64,000 nt of DNA from Curtobacterium sp. VKM Ac-1393 (GCF_015350995.1 NZ_JADKRW010000005.1:124001-188000), one strand, 5' to 3'. Counted from the stretch's first letter, positions 30,467 to 40,877 are shown. The notes: generated from the sequence alone by a model not told the origin. Made by a program: numbers and translations.

Positions 30467-30503
30467 GAACGCCCCGCTGCGCACGGGGCGCAGCGGGGCG
30501 TTC
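30467..30503. terminator. Bidirectional terminator between mutY and rbfA
   Basis: GAACGCCCCGCTGCGC (30467-30482) pairs perfectly with its complement (30488-30503), a 16-bp stem with a 5-base loop, between two convergent genes. Confidence 0.85.
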
Positions 30504-30516
30504 GGACAGTCGTCGA

Positions 30517-30987
30517 CTACGCCCGCGCAGCGTCCTGCTCGTCGTCGGACGCGTCGTCCTCGTCCTCGTCCTCGTCGCGCTTGTACGGGTCGGCGTCGCC
30601 GGCGTACGTCGCGCCGACCGACGCGGCACGGACCTGCTCGTCACGCACCGAGGCCTGCACGAGCAGGTCCTCCATGTGCGCCGAGGTCTCCGGCAGTGCG
30701 TCGGCGATGAACTCCAGCGACGGGGTGAGCCGCGCCGTGATGTTCTTCCCGACCTCGCTGCGGAGCATGCCGGTCGCGGCCTTGAGCGCCGCGGCGGAGT
30801 CGGCGCGCTCCTCGTCCGTGCCGTACACGGTGTAGAAGACGGACGCGTGCTGCAGGTCGCCCGTCACTCGGACGTCGGTGATCGTCACGAAGCCGAGACG
30901 CGGGTCGCGCAGACCCTTGTCGAGTCGACGTGCGACGACTTCCTTGATGCGGTCCGCCATCTTGCGCGCGCGCTGCGGATCGGCCAT
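30517..30987 (-). CDS. rbfA: 30S ribosome-binding factor A
   Basis: RbfA (156 residues) is a KH-fold assembly factor of the 30S subunit. It has ARKMADRIKEVVARRLDKGL, RDPRLGFVTITDVRVTGDLQ, HASVFYTVYG and the late LRSEVGKNITARLTPSLEFI. The C-terminal 25 residues are highly acidic (KRDEDEDEDDASDDEQD). It follows infB, with a hairpin between them. The ATG has a CAGGAGG site. Confidence 0.95.
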   Translation of the reverse strand: MADPQRARKMADRIKEVVARRLDKGLRDPRLGFVTITDVRVTGDLQHASVFYTVYGTDEERADSAAALKAATGMLRSEVGKNITARLTPSLEFIADALPETSAHMEDLLVQASVRDEQVRAASVGATYAGDADPYKRDEDEDEDDASDDEQDAARA

Positions 30988-31025
30988 GGGTGCCTCCTGT
31001 GGCGATGTCTTGCTCTGGAACGGGG

Positions 31026-31063
31026 CTGGGCCCCGGCCTCCCGTGAAGGAAGCCGGGGCCCAG
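31026..31063 (-). terminator. Hairpin between infB and rbfA
   Basis: CTGGGCCCCGGC (31026-31037) pairs with GCCGGGGCCCAG (31052-31063), a 12-bp stem with a 14-base loop, just after the infB stop. No U-tract follows. It could end most infB transcripts or only dampen read-through to rbfA. Confidence 0.65.
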
Positions 31064-31076
31064 AGTAGTCACACGA

Positions 31077-33938
31077 TCAGTCGCGCGGCTTCTCGACGAG
31101 CTCGGTGGTCTCGATCTCATCACCGATCTGGATGTCGTTGAACTTGCCCAGACCGATACCGGCCTCGAAGTCCGTGCGGACCTCGGTGGCGTCGTCCTTG
31201 AATCGACGGAGCGACTCGATCGCCAGTCCGTCGGCCAGCACCACACCGTCACGGATGACGCGCGCCTTGGCGTTGCGCGTGATCGTGCCGGAGCGGACGA
31301 TGACACCTGCGATGTTGCCGAACTTCGAGGACCGGAAGACCTCGCGGATCTCGGCGACACCGGACTGGACCTCTTCGTACTCGGGCTTGAGCATGCCCTT
31401 GAGGGACTGCTCGATGTCGTCGAGTGCGTTGTAGATGACCGAGTAGAAGCGCACGTCGATGCCTTCGCGTGCTGCACGCTCCCGGGCCTTGACGTCCGGA
31501 CGGACGTTGAACCCGACCACGATGGCGTTGTCGATCGTGGCGAGGTCGATGTCCGACTCGGTGATCGCACCGACACCGCGGTGGAGGATGCGGAGCTGGA
31601 CGCTGTCGTCGACCTCGATGTCCAGGAGCGACTGCTCGAGTGCCTCGACGGCACCGGAGACGTCACCCTTGATGATGAGGTTGAGCGAGTCGACCTTGCC
31701 CTCTTCGAGTGCACGGGTGAAGTCCTCGAGCGAGATGCGCTTGCGGGCCTTGGCCAGCTGGGCGTTGCGCTCGGCGGCTTCACGCTTCTCGGCGATCTGA
31801 CGTGCCGTGCGGTCTTCCTCGGTGACGAGGAACGTGTCGCCGGCGCGGGGCACCGAGGACAGACCCTGCACCTGGACCGGACGGCTCGGCGTAGCGGCCT
31901 TGACCGCGACACCGTTCTCGTCGGTCATCGCACGGACGCGGCCGTACGCCGTACCCGCCACGATGGCGTCGCCGACGTGCAGCGTTCCGGACTGGATGAG
32001 GACGGTCGCCACCGCACCACGGCCCTTGTCGAGCCGTGCTTCGATCGCAACGCCTCGGGCGTCCTTGTCGGGGTTCGCACGCAGGTCGAGCCCGGCGTCG
32101 GCGGTGAGCAGCACGGCGTCCAGGAGGTCCTGGATACCGATGTTCTGCCGAGCCGACACGTCGACGAACATGACGTCTCCGCCGTACTCTTCCGCGACGA
32201 GGTTGTACTCGGTGAGCTGCTGGCGGACCTTGGCCGGGTTCGCGCCTTCCTTGTCGATCTTGTTCACCGCGACCACGATCGGCACGTTGGCCGACTGCGC
32301 GTGGTTGAGCGCCTCGATCGTCTGGGGCATGATGCCGTCGTCCGCCGCGACCACGAGGATCGCGATGTCGGTGACCTGCGCACCACGAGCACGCATGGCC
32401 GTGAAGGCCTCGTGACCCGGGGTGTCGATGAACGTGATCGGACGCTCGATGCCCTCGTGCTCGGTGACGATCTGGTACGCACCGATGTGCTGGGTGATGC
32501 CACCGGCTTCACCCTCGACGACCTTCGAGTTGCGGATCGCGTCGAGCAGTCGCGTCTTACCGTGGTCGACGTGACCCATGACGGTCACGACCGGGGGACG
32601 GATCTGCAGGACGGAGTCGTCCTCGTCGGCGTACTCGGCATCGATGTCGATGTCGAAGCCCTCGAGGAGCTCCTTGTCCTCGTCCTCCGGCGAGACGATC
32701 TGGATCTTGTACCCCAGCTCGTCGCCGAGGACCTCGAACGTGGCCTCGTCCAGCGACTCGGTAGCGGTCGCCATCTCACCGAGGTGGAACAGCACCGTGA
32801 CCAGGTTGCCGGGCATGGCGTCGATCTTGTCCGCGAAGTCCGAGATGCTCGCACCACGGCGGAGTCGGACGACCGTGTTGCCGTCACCACGAGGGACCTG
32901 CACACCGCCGAGCGACGGGGCCTGACGCATCTCGTACTCGGCGCGCTTCGTCCGCTTCGACTTGCGGGCGCGGCTCTTGCCACCACCACGACCGAACGCA
33001 CCAGCGGTACCGCCGCCGGGGCCACGACCACGGCCACCGCCACCGGCGGGACGCGGGCCGCTGAAGGCCGGACGCGGGAAGCCGCCACCGGCGCCACCAC
33101 CGGCACCCGGACGAGCACCACCGGGGCCGCCACGACCGCCGCCACCCTGGCCCGGGCGCTGCCCGAAGCCGTTGGGACGGTTGGCCTGACCGGGTCCACC
33201 CGGACGCGGGGCACCCGGACGCGGGACGCCGGGACGCGGGGGCTGCGGACGGGGGATGCCCGAACCGCCGGCACCGGCACCAGCGGCGGGGCGCTGGCCC
33301 ATGCCCTGGTTCGAGGCGAACGGGTTGTTGCCGGGGCGCGGCGGGCGCGAGCCCATGCCCTGGTTCGACGCGTAGGGGTTGTTGCCCGGACGTGCTCCGG
33401 GCTTCGGGCCACCGGGCTTCGGGCCGGCAGCGGCGGGCTTGGCACTCGAGCCGGGCTTCACCGCGTCGGTCTTCGGCTCGTCACCGGTGGAGTCGGCCGG
33501 CTGCGTGGCAGCCTGCTGCTCGGCGGCGGCCTTCTCGGCGCGTGCCTTCTGCGCGGCCTCGGCCTCGGCCTGTCGCTGAGCGACGGACTTCGGTGCGGCC
33601 GGTGCCGGCACGTCCTCGGCAGCGGGCGCTGCCTGGACCTCGGGCTCCGGGGCGGGTGCCGGACGCACCGGACCGGGGCGGGGGCCGCCGGGCTTCGGTG
33701 CGCTGGACTTGGGCGCGCTGGTCTTCGCCGGTGCGCTCGGCGCGGCGGCCGATGCAGCGGGCTTGGATGCCGGGACACCGTCTGCCTGCAGGGCAGCACG
33801 GAGCTTCCGTGCAACGGGGGGCTCGATGCTCGAGCTGGCACCCCGGACGAACTCGCCGAGCTCCTTGAGCTTCTCGAGTGCGGTCTTGCTGTCGACGCCG
33901 AGTTCGCTTGCGATCTCGTGTACGCGTGGTTTAGCCAC
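31077..33938 (-). CDS. infB: Translation initiation factor IF-2
   Basis: The 953-residue GTPase delivers initiator tRNA. The N-terminus ([20 protein letters not shown]) is the IF-2 N-domain, then a long Pro/Gly/Ala-rich linker with two [16 protein letters not shown] units. The G domain has [40 protein letters not shown] and [13 protein letters not shown], followed by domains III-IV. The linker is very low-complexity, as in other actinobacteria. The GTG has a GAAGGAG site. It follows nusA-ylxR. Confidence 0.97.
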   Translation of the reverse strand: MAKPRVHEIASELGVDSKTALEKLKELGEFVRGASSSIEPPVARKLRAALQADGVPASKPAASAAAPSAPAKTSAPKSSAPKPGGPRPGPVRPAPAPEPEVQAAPAAEDVPAPAAPKSVAQRQAEAEAAQKARAEKAAAEQQAATQPADSTGDEPKTDAVKPGSSAKPAAAGPKPGGPKPGARPGNNPYASNQGMGSRPPRPGNNPFASNQGMGQRPAAGAGAGGSGIPRPQPPRPGVPRPGAPRPGGPGQANRPNGFGQRPGQGGGGRGGPGGARPGAGGGAGGGFPRPAFSGPRPAGGGGRGRGPGGGTAGAFGRGGGKSRARKSKRTKRAEYEMRQAPSLGGVQVPRGDGNTVVRLRRGASISDFADKIDAMPGNLVTVLFHLGEMATATESLDEATFEVLGDELGYKIQIVSPEDEDKELLEGFDIDIDAEYADEDDSVLQIRPPVVTVMGHVDHGKTRLLDAIRNSKVVEGEAGGITQHIGAYQIVTEHEGIERPITFIDTPGHEAFTAMRARGAQVTDIAILVVAADDGIMPQTIEALNHAQSANVPIVVAVNKIDKEGANPAKVRQQLTEYNLVAEEYGGDVMFVDVSARQNIGIQDLLDAVLLTADAGLDLRANPDKDARGVAIEARLDKGRGAVATVLIQSGTLHVGDAIVAGTAYGRVRAMTDENGVAVKAATPSRPVQVQGLSSVPRAGDTFLVTEEDRTARQIAEKREAAERNAQLAKARKRISLEDFTRALEEGKVDSLNLIIKGDVSGAVEALEQSLLDIEVDDSVQLRILHRGVGAITESDIDLATIDNAIVVGFNVRPDVKARERAAREGIDVRFYSVIYNALDDIEQSLKGMLKPEYEEVQSGVAEIREVFRSSKFGNIAGVIVRSGTITRNAKARVIRDGVVLADGLAIESLRRFKDDATEVRTDFEAGIGLGKFNDIQIGDEIETTELVEKPRD

Positions 33939-34011
33939 TGTTCTCCTTCACGGGTCCCACCCCGTAAAGGGCAGGACTCAATGGATGACGGGTCTCATTT
34001 CGAGCCGCTCA

Positions 34012-34323
34012 TCAGTTGTCCATAAGCCGTTCAGCCTGTTCTGTCATGTCCGGGCGCTCGGTCGACTCTCGTGAGAGGGCGACGATGTGGTCGAGCACCG
34101 CGGACGTGTCGGGATCGCGATCCAACCGGAGCGCACGGCGGAAAGCCCTGCGCTTGACGGCCAGATCGTAGGCATCGACGGTCGGTGTGAGCCATGCTCC
34201 CCGGCCCGGCATGACTGCCTTCGGATCGGCCACGACGCGGCCGTCGCTCAGGGCGACGACTCGGAGAAGTGAGGATCGGGAAGCGCGACGACGACTGCCG
34301 ATGCACGTTCTGACGGGAACCAC
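34012..34323 (-). CDS. YlxR-family RNA-binding protein (DUF448)
   Basis: This 103-residue basic protein starts VVPVRTCIGSRRRASRSSLL, the YlxR signature (RTCIGCR normally; here Cys is replaced by Ser in the second position), and has GRGAWLTPTVDAYDLAVKRR. It lies between nusA and infB, the fixed place of YlxR. The GTG at 34323 has an AAGGAG site. The protein binds RNA and is linked to RNase P regulation in Bacillus. Confidence 0.85.
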   Translation of the reverse strand: MVPVRTCIGSRRRASRSSLLRVVALSDGRVVADPKAVMPGRGAWLTPTVDAYDLAVKRRAFRRALRLDRDPDTSAVLDHIVALSRESTERPDMTEQAERLMDN

Positions 34324-34390
34324 TCTACTCCTTGCCTCGGACGTCCGCGATCCGGCGCGCCCTTCTGGGCACGCCGGAGGCGAAATCGTC

Positions 34391-35386
34391 CTAGTCGTCG
34401 CCGTCCAGGATGGAGTCCGGCTGGATGTCGATGCGAGCGCCGGTGAGCTTCGCGGCCAGGCGGGCGTTCTGCCCTTCCTTGCCGATCGCGAGCGACAGCT
34501 GGTAGTCCGGAACGAGCGCACGGACGGCCTTGGTCGACGCGTCGAGCACGAACGCACTCGTCACCTTCGCAGGCGACAGGGCGCTCGCGACGAACGCCGA
34601 CAGGTCCGGGGACCAGTCCACGATGTCGACCTTCTCGGCGCCCAGTTCGTTGGTCACCGCACGCACACGCGCGCCGAGTTCGCCGATGCAGGCACCCTTC
34701 GCGTTGACGCCCGGCTCGTTCGCCTTGACCGCGATCTTCGTGCGGTGCCCGGCCTCGCGTGCGAGCGACGTGATCTCCACGACACCGGACGCGATCTCCG
34801 GCACCTCGAGCGCGAAGAGCTTCCGGACCAGGCCCGGGTGCGTGCGCGAGACGGTGATCTGCGGGCCCTTGTTGCCGCGGGCGACGCTCGTCACGTACAC
34901 GCGGATACGCGAACCGTGGGTGTAGGACTCCCCCGGCACCTGCTCTTCCGGCGGCAGGATCGCCTCGACCGTGCCGAGGTCGACCATCACCATGCGCGGG
35001 TTCGGGCCCTGCTGGACGACGCCGGCGACGATGTCGCCTTCCTTGCCACGGAACTCGCCGAGGATCTTGTCGTCACCGATGTCGCGCAGGCGCTGGTTGA
35101 TGACCTGCTTCGCCGCGAACGCCGCGATGCGACCGAAGTCGCTGGGCTGGTCGACGGCTTCACCGATGACGGTGCCCTCGTCGTCGAGCTCGGGGACGTA
35201 GACACTGACCTCGCCGGACTTGCGGTCGAGCTCGACACGCGACTGCGCGTGAGCCGGCTCGCCGTTCTCTTCGGCGTGCTTCTGGTAGGCGGTCAGGATG
35301 GCAGATTCGATGATCTGGACCAGTTCGTCGAACGGGATCTCCCGCTCGCGCTCCATGAGTCGCAGGACTGCGAGATCGATCTTCAC
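34391..35386 (-). CDS. nusA: Transcription termination/antitermination factor NusA
   Basis: NusA (331 residues) binds RNA polymerase and RNA. It has the N-terminal domain ([20 protein letters not shown]), S1 domain ([20 protein letters not shown]) and KH1/KH2 domains ([60 protein letters not shown]). It ends early without the C-terminal acidic repeats, which is normal in actinobacteria. The GTG start has a GGAGG site. rimP, which usually precedes nusA, is absent here. Confidence 0.96.
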   Translation of the reverse strand: MKIDLAVLRLMEREREIPFDELVQIIESAILTAYQKHAEENGEPAHAQSRVELDRKSGEVSVYVPELDDEGTVIGEAVDQPSDFGRIAAFAAKQVINQRLRDIGDDKILGEFRGKEGDIVAGVVQQGPNPRMVMVDLGTVEAILPPEEQVPGESYTHGSRIRVYVTSVARGNKGPQITVSRTHPGLVRKLFALEVPEIASGVVEITSLAREAGHRTKIAVKANEPGVNAKGACIGELGARVRAVTNELGAEKVDIVDWSPDLSAFVASALSPAKVTSAFVLDASTKAVRALVPDYQLSLAIGKEGQNARLAAKLTGARIDIQPDSILDGDD

Positions 35387-35450
35387 CGAGGTGCCTCCGT
35401 ATTCAGATGAGTCGCTCCTGCGGATGGAACCGTCGCAGAAGTCGGCCACA

Positions 35451-35456
35451 AGCGTA
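35451..35456 (-). promoter_or_regulatory. Candidate nusA operon -10 (TACGCT)
   Basis: TACGCT on the minus strand lies some 65 bases before the nusA start and just after the proS terminator. No clear -35 is visible. Confidence 0.45.
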
Positions 35457-35472
35457 CCCCAGAACCAGACGG

Positions 35473-35516
35473 CGGACGGGAGGCCCGTGGCGGCATCGCC
35501 ACGGGCCTCCCGTCCG
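35473..35516 (-). terminator. proS terminator, perfect 20-bp stem
   Basis: CGGACGGGAGGCCCGTGGCG (35473-35492) pairs perfectly with its complement (35497-35516), with a 4-base GCAT loop, after the repeat array that follows proS. Confidence 0.85.
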
Positions 35517-35534
35517 TCAGGTGGTCACGTCCAG

Positions 35535-35665
35535 AGCGTGACACGCCGTCGTCTCGTCGAGACGCCGCCAGGTGCGCGAGACGCCACTGGATTCGGCGGC
35601 GTCTCATCGCGTTGCCGGTGTCCGGCGGACACGACGGCGTCTTGCGCAGGCAGGACGCCGTCGTC
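35535..35665. repeat. Intergenic array of GACGCCG/CGGCGTC motifs (copy B)
   Basis: This non-coding spacer after proS holds repeated, inverted GAGACGCC, GGCGTCTC and GACGGCGTCTT pieces and ends against the proS stop. Its motif set matches copy A at 21425-21570, including a GACGCC...CGGCGGCGTCTC half-site pair. Confidence 0.55.
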
Positions 35666-37417
35666 TCAGATCGCGCGGACCGCGTCGAGCAGCTCGGCGA
35701 CCGGCACGTCGCGGCGTTCGCCGCTGGCACGGTTCCACAGCTCGACGACACCATCGGCGGCGCCACGGCCAGCGACGACCACGATCGGCATGCCGAGCAG
35801 CTCGGCGTCGCGGAGCTTCACGCCGGGCGACACCTTCGGGCGGTCGTCGTAGAGCACGTCGAACCGCTCGCCCTCGAGTTCGGCGACGATCGACGTCGCC
35901 AGGTCGTACGCGACCTGGTCACGGCCGGTGGCCACGATGTGCACGTCGAACGGCGCGACGTTCTTCGGCCACGCCAGCCCCTTGTCGTCGTTGTGCGCCT
36001 CGGCCAGGATCGCCAGGATGCGCGTCACGCCGATGCCGTACGAGCCCATCGTGACGGTCGCGAGCTTGCCGTTCTCGTCCTGCACCTTGAGGCCGAGGGC
36101 CTCGGCGTACTTGCGGCCGAGCTGGAAGACGTGTCCGATCTCCATGCCGCGGGCGGTCTCGAGGGGGCCGGAGCCGTCGGGCGACGGGTCCCCCGCGCGG
36201 ACGTCGGAGACCTCGGCGACACCGTCGGCCACGAAGTCACGACCGGCGACCAGGCCGGACACGTGCACGCCGCGCTCGTTGGCACCGGTGAGCCAAGCGG
36301 TGCCGTCGACCACGCGCGGGTCGACGAAGTACCGGATGCCCGTGGCGCTGTCGGCACCGAGGACCTGCGGGCCGATGTAGCCCTTGACCAGGCCCTTGTT
36401 CTTGCGGAAGTCGTCGTCGCCTGCGGCTTCGACCTCGGCGGGGGCGAACGCCACCTCGGCGCGTTTGAGGTCGACGTCGCGGTCCCCGGGGAGCCCGACG
36501 ACGACGACCTCGCGCGTGCCGTCCAGGTGGGTGAGCGCGAGCACGACGTTCTTCAGCGTGTCCGCCGCGGTCCACGGGGCCCCGTCGCGCGGGGCGACCT
36601 GGTTGGCGTGCGCGACGAGCGTGTCGATCGTCGGGGTGTCCGACGACGGCAGCAGCACGGCGTCGGGCTGGCCCTCGATCGGCAGGGACGCGGGCACGGG
36701 CGTGACGTACGCCTCGACGTTGGCCGCGTAGCCGTTGGCGCTGCGGACGAAGGTGTCCTCGCCCACGGCGATCGGGTGCAGGAACTCCTCCGACTTGGAG
36801 CCGCCCATCGCGCCGGCGTCAGCCTTGACGATGACGTACTCGAGGCCGAGGCGGGCGAAGATCTTCTCGTACGCGTCGCGCATGACCTGGTAGCTGCGCT
36901 CGAGGCCCTCGTCGGTGAGGTCGAACGAGTACGCGTCCTTCATGGTGAACTCGCGACCGCGCAGCAGACCGGCACGGGGGCGCGCTTCGTCGCGGTACTT
37001 GTCCTGGATCTGGAACAACGTGACGGGCAGGTCCTTGTACGACGAGTACAGGTCCTTCACCAGGAGCGCGAACATCTCTTCGTGCGTCGGGGCGAGCAGG
37101 TAGTCGGAACCCTTGCGGTCCTGCAGGCGGAACATGCCGTCGCCGTACTCGGTCCAGCGGTTCGTCGCCTCGTACGGCTCGCGCGGCAGGAGCGCCGGCA
37201 GCAGCACTTCCTGCGCACCAGCGGCGACCATCTCGTCGCGGATGATCCCCTCGATCTTGGCGCGCACCCGGAGTCCGAGCGGCAGCCAGGCGAAGATCCC
37301 CGGGGACTGGCGACGGACGTACCCGGCGCGGACGAGCAGCTTGTGGCTCGTCACCTCGGCGTCGGAGGGGTCGTCGCGGAGCGTACGGAGGAACAGATGC
37401 GAAAGCCGAGTGACCAC
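35666..37417 (-). CDS. proS: Prolyl-tRNA synthetase
   Basis: The 583-residue class IIa synthetase is of the bacterial type with an inserted editing domain. Motif 1 region [20 protein letters not shown], motif 2 [20 protein letters not shown] with [11 protein letters not shown], the editing insertion, and [12 protein letters not shown] for motif 3 are visible. The C-terminal anticodon domain has [10 protein letters not shown]. The GTG at 37417 has no ribosome binding site; a TAGGCT box six bases upstream indicates a leaderless mRNA. Confidence 0.96.
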   Translation of the reverse strand: MVTRLSHLFLRTLRDDPSDAEVTSHKLLVRAGYVRRQSPGIFAWLPLGLRVRAKIEGIIRDEMVAAGAQEVLLPALLPREPYEATNRWTEYGDGMFRLQDRKGSDYLLAPTHEEMFALLVKDLYSSYKDLPVTLFQIQDKYRDEARPRAGLLRGREFTMKDAYSFDLTDEGLERSYQVMRDAYEKIFARLGLEYVIVKADAGAMGGSKSEEFLHPIAVGEDTFVRSANGYAANVEAYVTPVPASLPIEGQPDAVLLPSSDTPTIDTLVAHANQVAPRDGAPWTAADTLKNVVLALTHLDGTREVVVVGLPGDRDVDLKRAEVAFAPAEVEAAGDDDFRKNKGLVKGYIGPQVLGADSATGIRYFVDPRVVDGTAWLTGANERGVHVSGLVAGRDFVADGVAEVSDVRAGDPSPDGSGPLETARGMEIGHVFQLGRKYAEALGLKVQDENGKLATVTMGSYGIGVTRILAILAEAHNDDKGLAWPKNVAPFDVHIVATGRDQVAYDLATSIVAELEGERFDVLYDDRPKVSPGVKLRDAELLGMPIVVVAGRGAADGVVELWNRASGERRDVPVAELLDAVRAI

Positions 37418-37423
37418 GGGGCC

Positions 37424-37429
37424 AGCCTA
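37424..37429 (-). promoter_or_regulatory. Leaderless promoter -10 (TAGGCT) of proS
   Basis: TAGGCT on the minus strand, six bases, then the proS GTG. Confidence 0.6.
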
Positions 37430-37446
37430 GCGGCGCGCGCGCACCG

Positions 37447-37601
37447 TGAGGCACTCGCACGGTGCGAGCCGTTCGCACGGTGCGAGGGTCCAGGCGAACG
37501 GTGCGAGGTTGCGTACTCGGTGCGAGGCGCGGTGGCTCGCACCGAGTACGGAACCTCGCACGGGAGCGCCTCGCACCGAGCGCGCCTCGCACGGTGCGAG
37601 G
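37447..37601. repeat. Palindrome-rich array built from CTCGCAC/GTGCGAG
   Basis: About ten copies of CTCGCAC or its complement GTGCGAG lie in 155 bases between ispG and proS. The centre (37501-37561) is one large hairpin: GTGCGAGGTT, 2 bases, GTACTCGGTGCGAG, a 9-base loop, and both arms mirrored exactly (24 paired bases). Single CTCGCAC-G-GTGCGAG near-palindromes flank it on both sides. Confidence 0.8.
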
Positions 37602-37615
37602 AGAGTACTCGCCCG

Positions 37616-38770
37616 CTACGGGGTGGTGATGACCTCGGGGCTGCCGAGCGCGGCTTCGGGGCCCATCTCGTCGGCGATGCGGTTCGCCTCGGCGATGAGC
37701 GTCTGCACGATCTCGTGCTCCGGCACCGTCTTGACGACCTTGCCCTTGACGAAGATCTGACCCTTGCCGTTGCCCGACGCGACGCCGAGGTCGGCCTCGC
37801 GTGCCTCACCCGGACCGTTCACGACGCAGCCCATGACGGCGACGCGCAGGGGGACGGACATGCCCTCGAGTCCCTTGGTGACGTCGTTCGCCAGCTGGTA
37901 GACGTCGACCTGGGCCCGGCCGCAGCTCGGGCAGGACACGATCTCGAGCTTGCGCTCGCGCAGGTTGAGCGACTGCAGGATCTGCAGGCCGACCTTCACC
38001 TCTTGCGCTGGCGGTGCGGACAGGGACACGCGGATCGTGTCACCGATGCCCTCGGCCAGCAGGATGCCGAACGCGGTCGCGCTCTTGATGGTGCCCTGGA
38101 ACTCCGGGCCGGCCTCGGTCACACCGAGGTGCAGCGGCCAGTCGCCGGCGGCGGCGAGCTGCCGGTAGGCCTTGACCATGACGATCGGGTCGTTGTGTTT
38201 GACCGAGATCTTGAAGTCGTGGAAGTCGTGCTCCTCGAACAGGCTGGCTTCCCACACGGCGGACTCGACCAGGGCCTCGGGCGTGGCCTTGCCGTACTTC
38301 TGCAGCAGGCTCGGCTCGAGCGACCCGGCGTTCACGCCGATGCGCAAGCTGACTCCGGCGGCCTTGGCGGCAGCGGCGATCGCGCCGACCTGGTCGTCGA
38401 ACTTGCGGATGTTGCCCGGGTTCACGCGGACCGCGGCGCAGCCGGCGTCGATGGCCTGGAACACGTACTTCGGCTGGAAGTGGATGTCGGCGATGACCGG
38501 GATCTGCGACTTCTTCGCGATGATCGGCAGGGCGTCGGCGTCCTCCTGCGTCGGCACGGCGACCCGGACGATGTCACAACCAGAGGCCGTGAGCTCGGCG
38601 ATCTGCTGCAGCGTCGCGTTGATGTTCGTCGTCGGGGTCGTGGTCATCGACTGGACGGACACCGGAGCGTCGCCACCCACGAGCACCTTGCCGACGCGGA
38701 TCTGGCGCGACTTGCGTCGGGGGGCGAGGGTTTCGGGCGACTTGGGCATACCGAGGTTCACAGCGGGCAC
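37616..38770 (-). CDS. ispG: 4-hydroxy-3-methylbut-2-enyl diphosphate synthase
   Basis: The 384-residue enzyme of the MEP isoprenoid pathway makes HMBPP with a 4Fe-4S cluster. [26 protein letters not shown], then [12 protein letters not shown], and the C-terminal cysteines in [15 protein letters not shown] and [18 protein letters not shown] are present. The GTG at 38770 has no ribosome binding site but a TAGAGT box six bases upstream. dxr of the same pathway and rseP lie a few kilobases upstream. Confidence 0.96.
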   Translation of the reverse strand: MPAVNLGMPKSPETLAPRRKSRQIRVGKVLVGGDAPVSVQSMTTTPTTNINATLQQIAELTASGCDIVRVAVPTQEDADALPIIAKKSQIPVIADIHFQPKYVFQAIDAGCAAVRVNPGNIRKFDDQVGAIAAAAKAAGVSLRIGVNAGSLEPSLLQKYGKATPEALVESAVWEASLFEEHDFHDFKISVKHNDPIVMVKAYRQLAAAGDWPLHLGVTEAGPEFQGTIKSATAFGILLAEGIGDTIRVSLSAPPAQEVKVGLQILQSLNLRERKLEIVSCPSCGRAQVDVYQLANDVTKGLEGMSVPLRVAVMGCVVNGPGEAREADLGVASGNGKGQIFVKGKVVKTVPEHEIVQTLIAEANRIADEMGPEAALGSPEVITTP

Positions 38771-38776
38771 GTGTGC

Positions 38777-38782
38777 ACTCTA
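38777..38782 (-). promoter_or_regulatory. Leaderless promoter -10 (TAGAGT) of ispG
   Basis: TAGAGT on the minus strand, six bases, then the ispG GTG. Confidence 0.55.
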
Positions 38783-38823
38783 CGCGCTCGATCCGGCCCC
38801 ACCTGCCCGGTCACACCGGACGC

Positions 38824-39384
38824 TCAGAGCTGCGCGGCCGTGTCCACCACCGTGATGAGCGGCGCGTACAGCCGCATCACGTCGAGTGCGCGTGCGTGGT
38901 CCGCGTCGCTCGCCCCGGCGCACGCGTCCGCCACGACCGTCACGGTCGCGCCCGCGTCCGCCGCCGCCAGGGCCGTCGACAGCACGCAGCAGTCGGTGGA
39001 CACGCCCGTCAGCACCAGGTCCGGGTGGTCGCCGACGACTGCCTGGAGGCCCGTCCCCCACTTGCCGAACGTCGGCTCGGTCACGACGGGGTCGTTCCGG
39101 TCCGCTGCCGCACTCGCGAAGGGTTCGGTCAGTTCGTACAGCGGGTCGCCGTCCGGCACCAGGGCGAAGGGCCAGTCGCGGTAGTACGGCACCCAGGCGC
39201 CCTGCGGGCGCTGGGGTGCCACGAACCGCGTGAACACCGTGCGCCCGGTGAACCGGGGCAGCAGCCGTTCGATGCCGACCCCGGCGTGGTCGTACCGCGG
39301 AGCCGCCCAGGGGCTCTCCCCCGTGAAGACCTGCTGCATGTCGATGACGACGAGCCAGGCGTCGTCGGGGATCGCTGTGCTCAT
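38824..39384 (-). CDS. Isochorismatase-family cysteine hydrolase
   Basis: This 186-residue protein has the isochorismatase-fold catalytic triad: Asp in WLVVIDMQQVF, Lys in EPTFGKWGTG and Cys in LTGVSTDCCVLSTALAAADA with the cis-peptide region. Such enzymes hydrolyse nicotinamide, ureidoacrylate, N-carbamoyl compounds and others. Its ATG overlaps the stop of the NCS1 permease (ATGA), so the likely substrate is whatever the permease imports or a derivative of it. It lies between the permease and ispG. Confidence 0.88.
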   Translation of the reverse strand: MSTAIPDDAWLVVIDMQQVFTGESPWAAPRYDHAGVGIERLLPRFTGRTVFTRFVAPQRPQGAWVPYYRDWPFALVPDGDPLYELTEPFASAAADRNDPVVTEPTFGKWGTGLQAVVGDHPDLVLTGVSTDCCVLSTALAAADAGATVTVVADACAGASDADHARALDVMRLYAPLITVVDTAAQL

Positions 39385-40871
39385 CGCAGGTCGTCCGGGG
39401 CGCTCAGGGCTTCCTGGCGGTGGACCGAGCCGCGGGCGAAGAGCAGGGTTCCGAGGAACCCGACGACCAGGGCGACCAGCACCCCGAGGTTCGCGTACGC
39501 CCAGGCGCCCTTCCGTCCGCCGAGGCCGAGTGGCTCGAGCAGGTAGCCCTGCCACGACAACCAGGCCGGCGACGCCAGCGTCACCAGGCCCCAGCCGAGT
39601 GCCGTGCCGACGACGACCAGGGCGATCGCGCCCCACCGGACGTCGCCGTAGCGGCCGCGACGATCGTCGAGCTCGGACTCCGCGTACGCCCTGCGCCGGA
39701 GCAGGACGTCGGCGACGAAGATGCCGGCCCAGGCGGCGATCGGCACGCCGAGGGTGATGAGGAACGCCTGGAACGGGCCGACGAAGTCCGTTGCGAAGAA
39801 GGCGATGTAGATCGCGCCCACCACCATGAAGACGCCGTCGACCCCGGCTGCGACCGGTCGTGGGAGCTTCACGCCGACGCTCAGCAGCGCCAGACCGGAC
39901 GAGTAGATGTCGAGCACCGCGCCGCCGACGAGCCCGAGGATCGCGACGAGGGCGAAGGGGATCAGGAACCACACCGGCAGGATCGTCGTCAAGGCGCCGA
40001 TCGGGTCGGCACCGATCGCGGCGCTCAGGTCCGGCGAGGACCCGGCGAGCAGGACACCGAAGACCACGAGGACGGCCGGTGCGAGGGCGCCGCCGAAGGT
40101 CGTCCACCCGACGACTCCCCCGGTGGACGACGACCGCGGCAGGTACCGCGAGTAGTCGGCCGCCGCGTTGACCCAGCCGAGACCGAACCCGGTCATCACC
40201 AGGACGAGTGCACCGATGAACTGCTGGCCGCTCCCCGTCGGCAGGGCGGCGATCGCCCCGAAGTCGATGGACGGCACCGCGAGCACCACGTAGACGACCG
40301 TCAGCACGGCGGTGACGACCGTGATCCAGGTCTGCAGGCGCATGATCACGTCGAACCCCGCGACGCCGGCACCGACCACGAGCGCCGCGACCACGACGAG
40401 GGCGACGACCTTGGTCAGCACACCGCCGTCCCAGCCGAGCTCGGTGAACACCGTCGACGTCGCGAGGACCGCCAGTGCGGCGAGGGCCGTCTCCCACCCG
40501 ACGGTGAGGATCCAGCTGAGGAAGGCGGGCACCCGGTTGCCGCGGACCCCGAAGGCCGCGCGGCTCAGCACCATCGTCGGGGCTGATCCGCGCTTGCCGG
40601 CGATGGCGACGACGCCGCACAGCAGGAACGAGAACACCACCCCGATCACCGAGACGGCGGTGGCCTGCCAGAACGAGATCCCGAAGTCGACGACGAAGGA
40701 TCCGTAGGCGATGCCCAGGACGGAGATGTTCGCCGCGAACCACGGCCAGAACAGTCCCCTGGGGGTGCCCTTGCGGTCGGACTCGGCGATGACGTCGAGG
40801 CCCTGCCGTTCGACGGTGCGGACCTCGGGCGCGGCGGTGGTGGGCCCGGAGTTCGTGGGCGCTGTGCTCAT
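39381..40871 (-). CDS. NCS1-family nucleobase/cytosine-type permease
   Basis: This 496-residue membrane protein has about twelve helices and the NCS1 features: EVRTVERQGLDVIAESDRKG, FWPWFAANISVLGIAYGSFV, MVLSRAAFGVRGN and GLGWVNAAADYSRYLP. The family imports purines, cytosine, allantoin, hydantoins or thiamine. The coupled hydrolase points to a carbamoyl- or amide-bearing nucleobase derivative (inference). The ATG at 40871 has a TACGCT box six bases upstream, so the operon is probably leaderless. Confidence 0.9.
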   Translation of the reverse strand: MSTAPTNSGPTTAAPEVRTVERQGLDVIAESDRKGTPRGLFWPWFAANISVLGIAYGSFVVDFGISFWQATAVSVIGVVFSFLLCGVVAIAGKRGSAPTMVLSRAAFGVRGNRVPAFLSWILTVGWETALAALAVLATSTVFTELGWDGGVLTKVVALVVVAALVVGAGVAGFDVIMRLQTWITVVTAVLTVVYVVLAVPSIDFGAIAALPTGSGQQFIGALVLVMTGFGLGWVNAAADYSRYLPRSSSTGGVVGWTTFGGALAPAVLVVFGVLLAGSSPDLSAAIGADPIGALTTILPVWFLIPFALVAILGLVGGAVLDIYSSGLALLSVGVKLPRPVAAGVDGVFMVVGAIYIAFFATDFVGPFQAFLITLGVPIAAWAGIFVADVLLRRRAYAESELDDRRGRYGDVRWGAIALVVVGTALGWGLVTLASPAWLSWQGYLLEPLGLGGRKGAWAYANLGVLVALVVGFLGTLLFARGSVHRQEALSAPDDLR

Positions 40872-40877
40872 CCGCTG

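Noticed and set aside
34012..34557. A longer YlxR protein starting at 34557
   Set aside because: The first 78 codons have no family similarity, and the GTG at 34323 has a strong AAGGAG site and gives the YlxR N-terminus.
37447..37601. Possible CRISPR array
   Set aside because: Repeats are 7-15 bases, palindromic, in both orientations and irregularly spaced, with no constant spacers and no cas genes.
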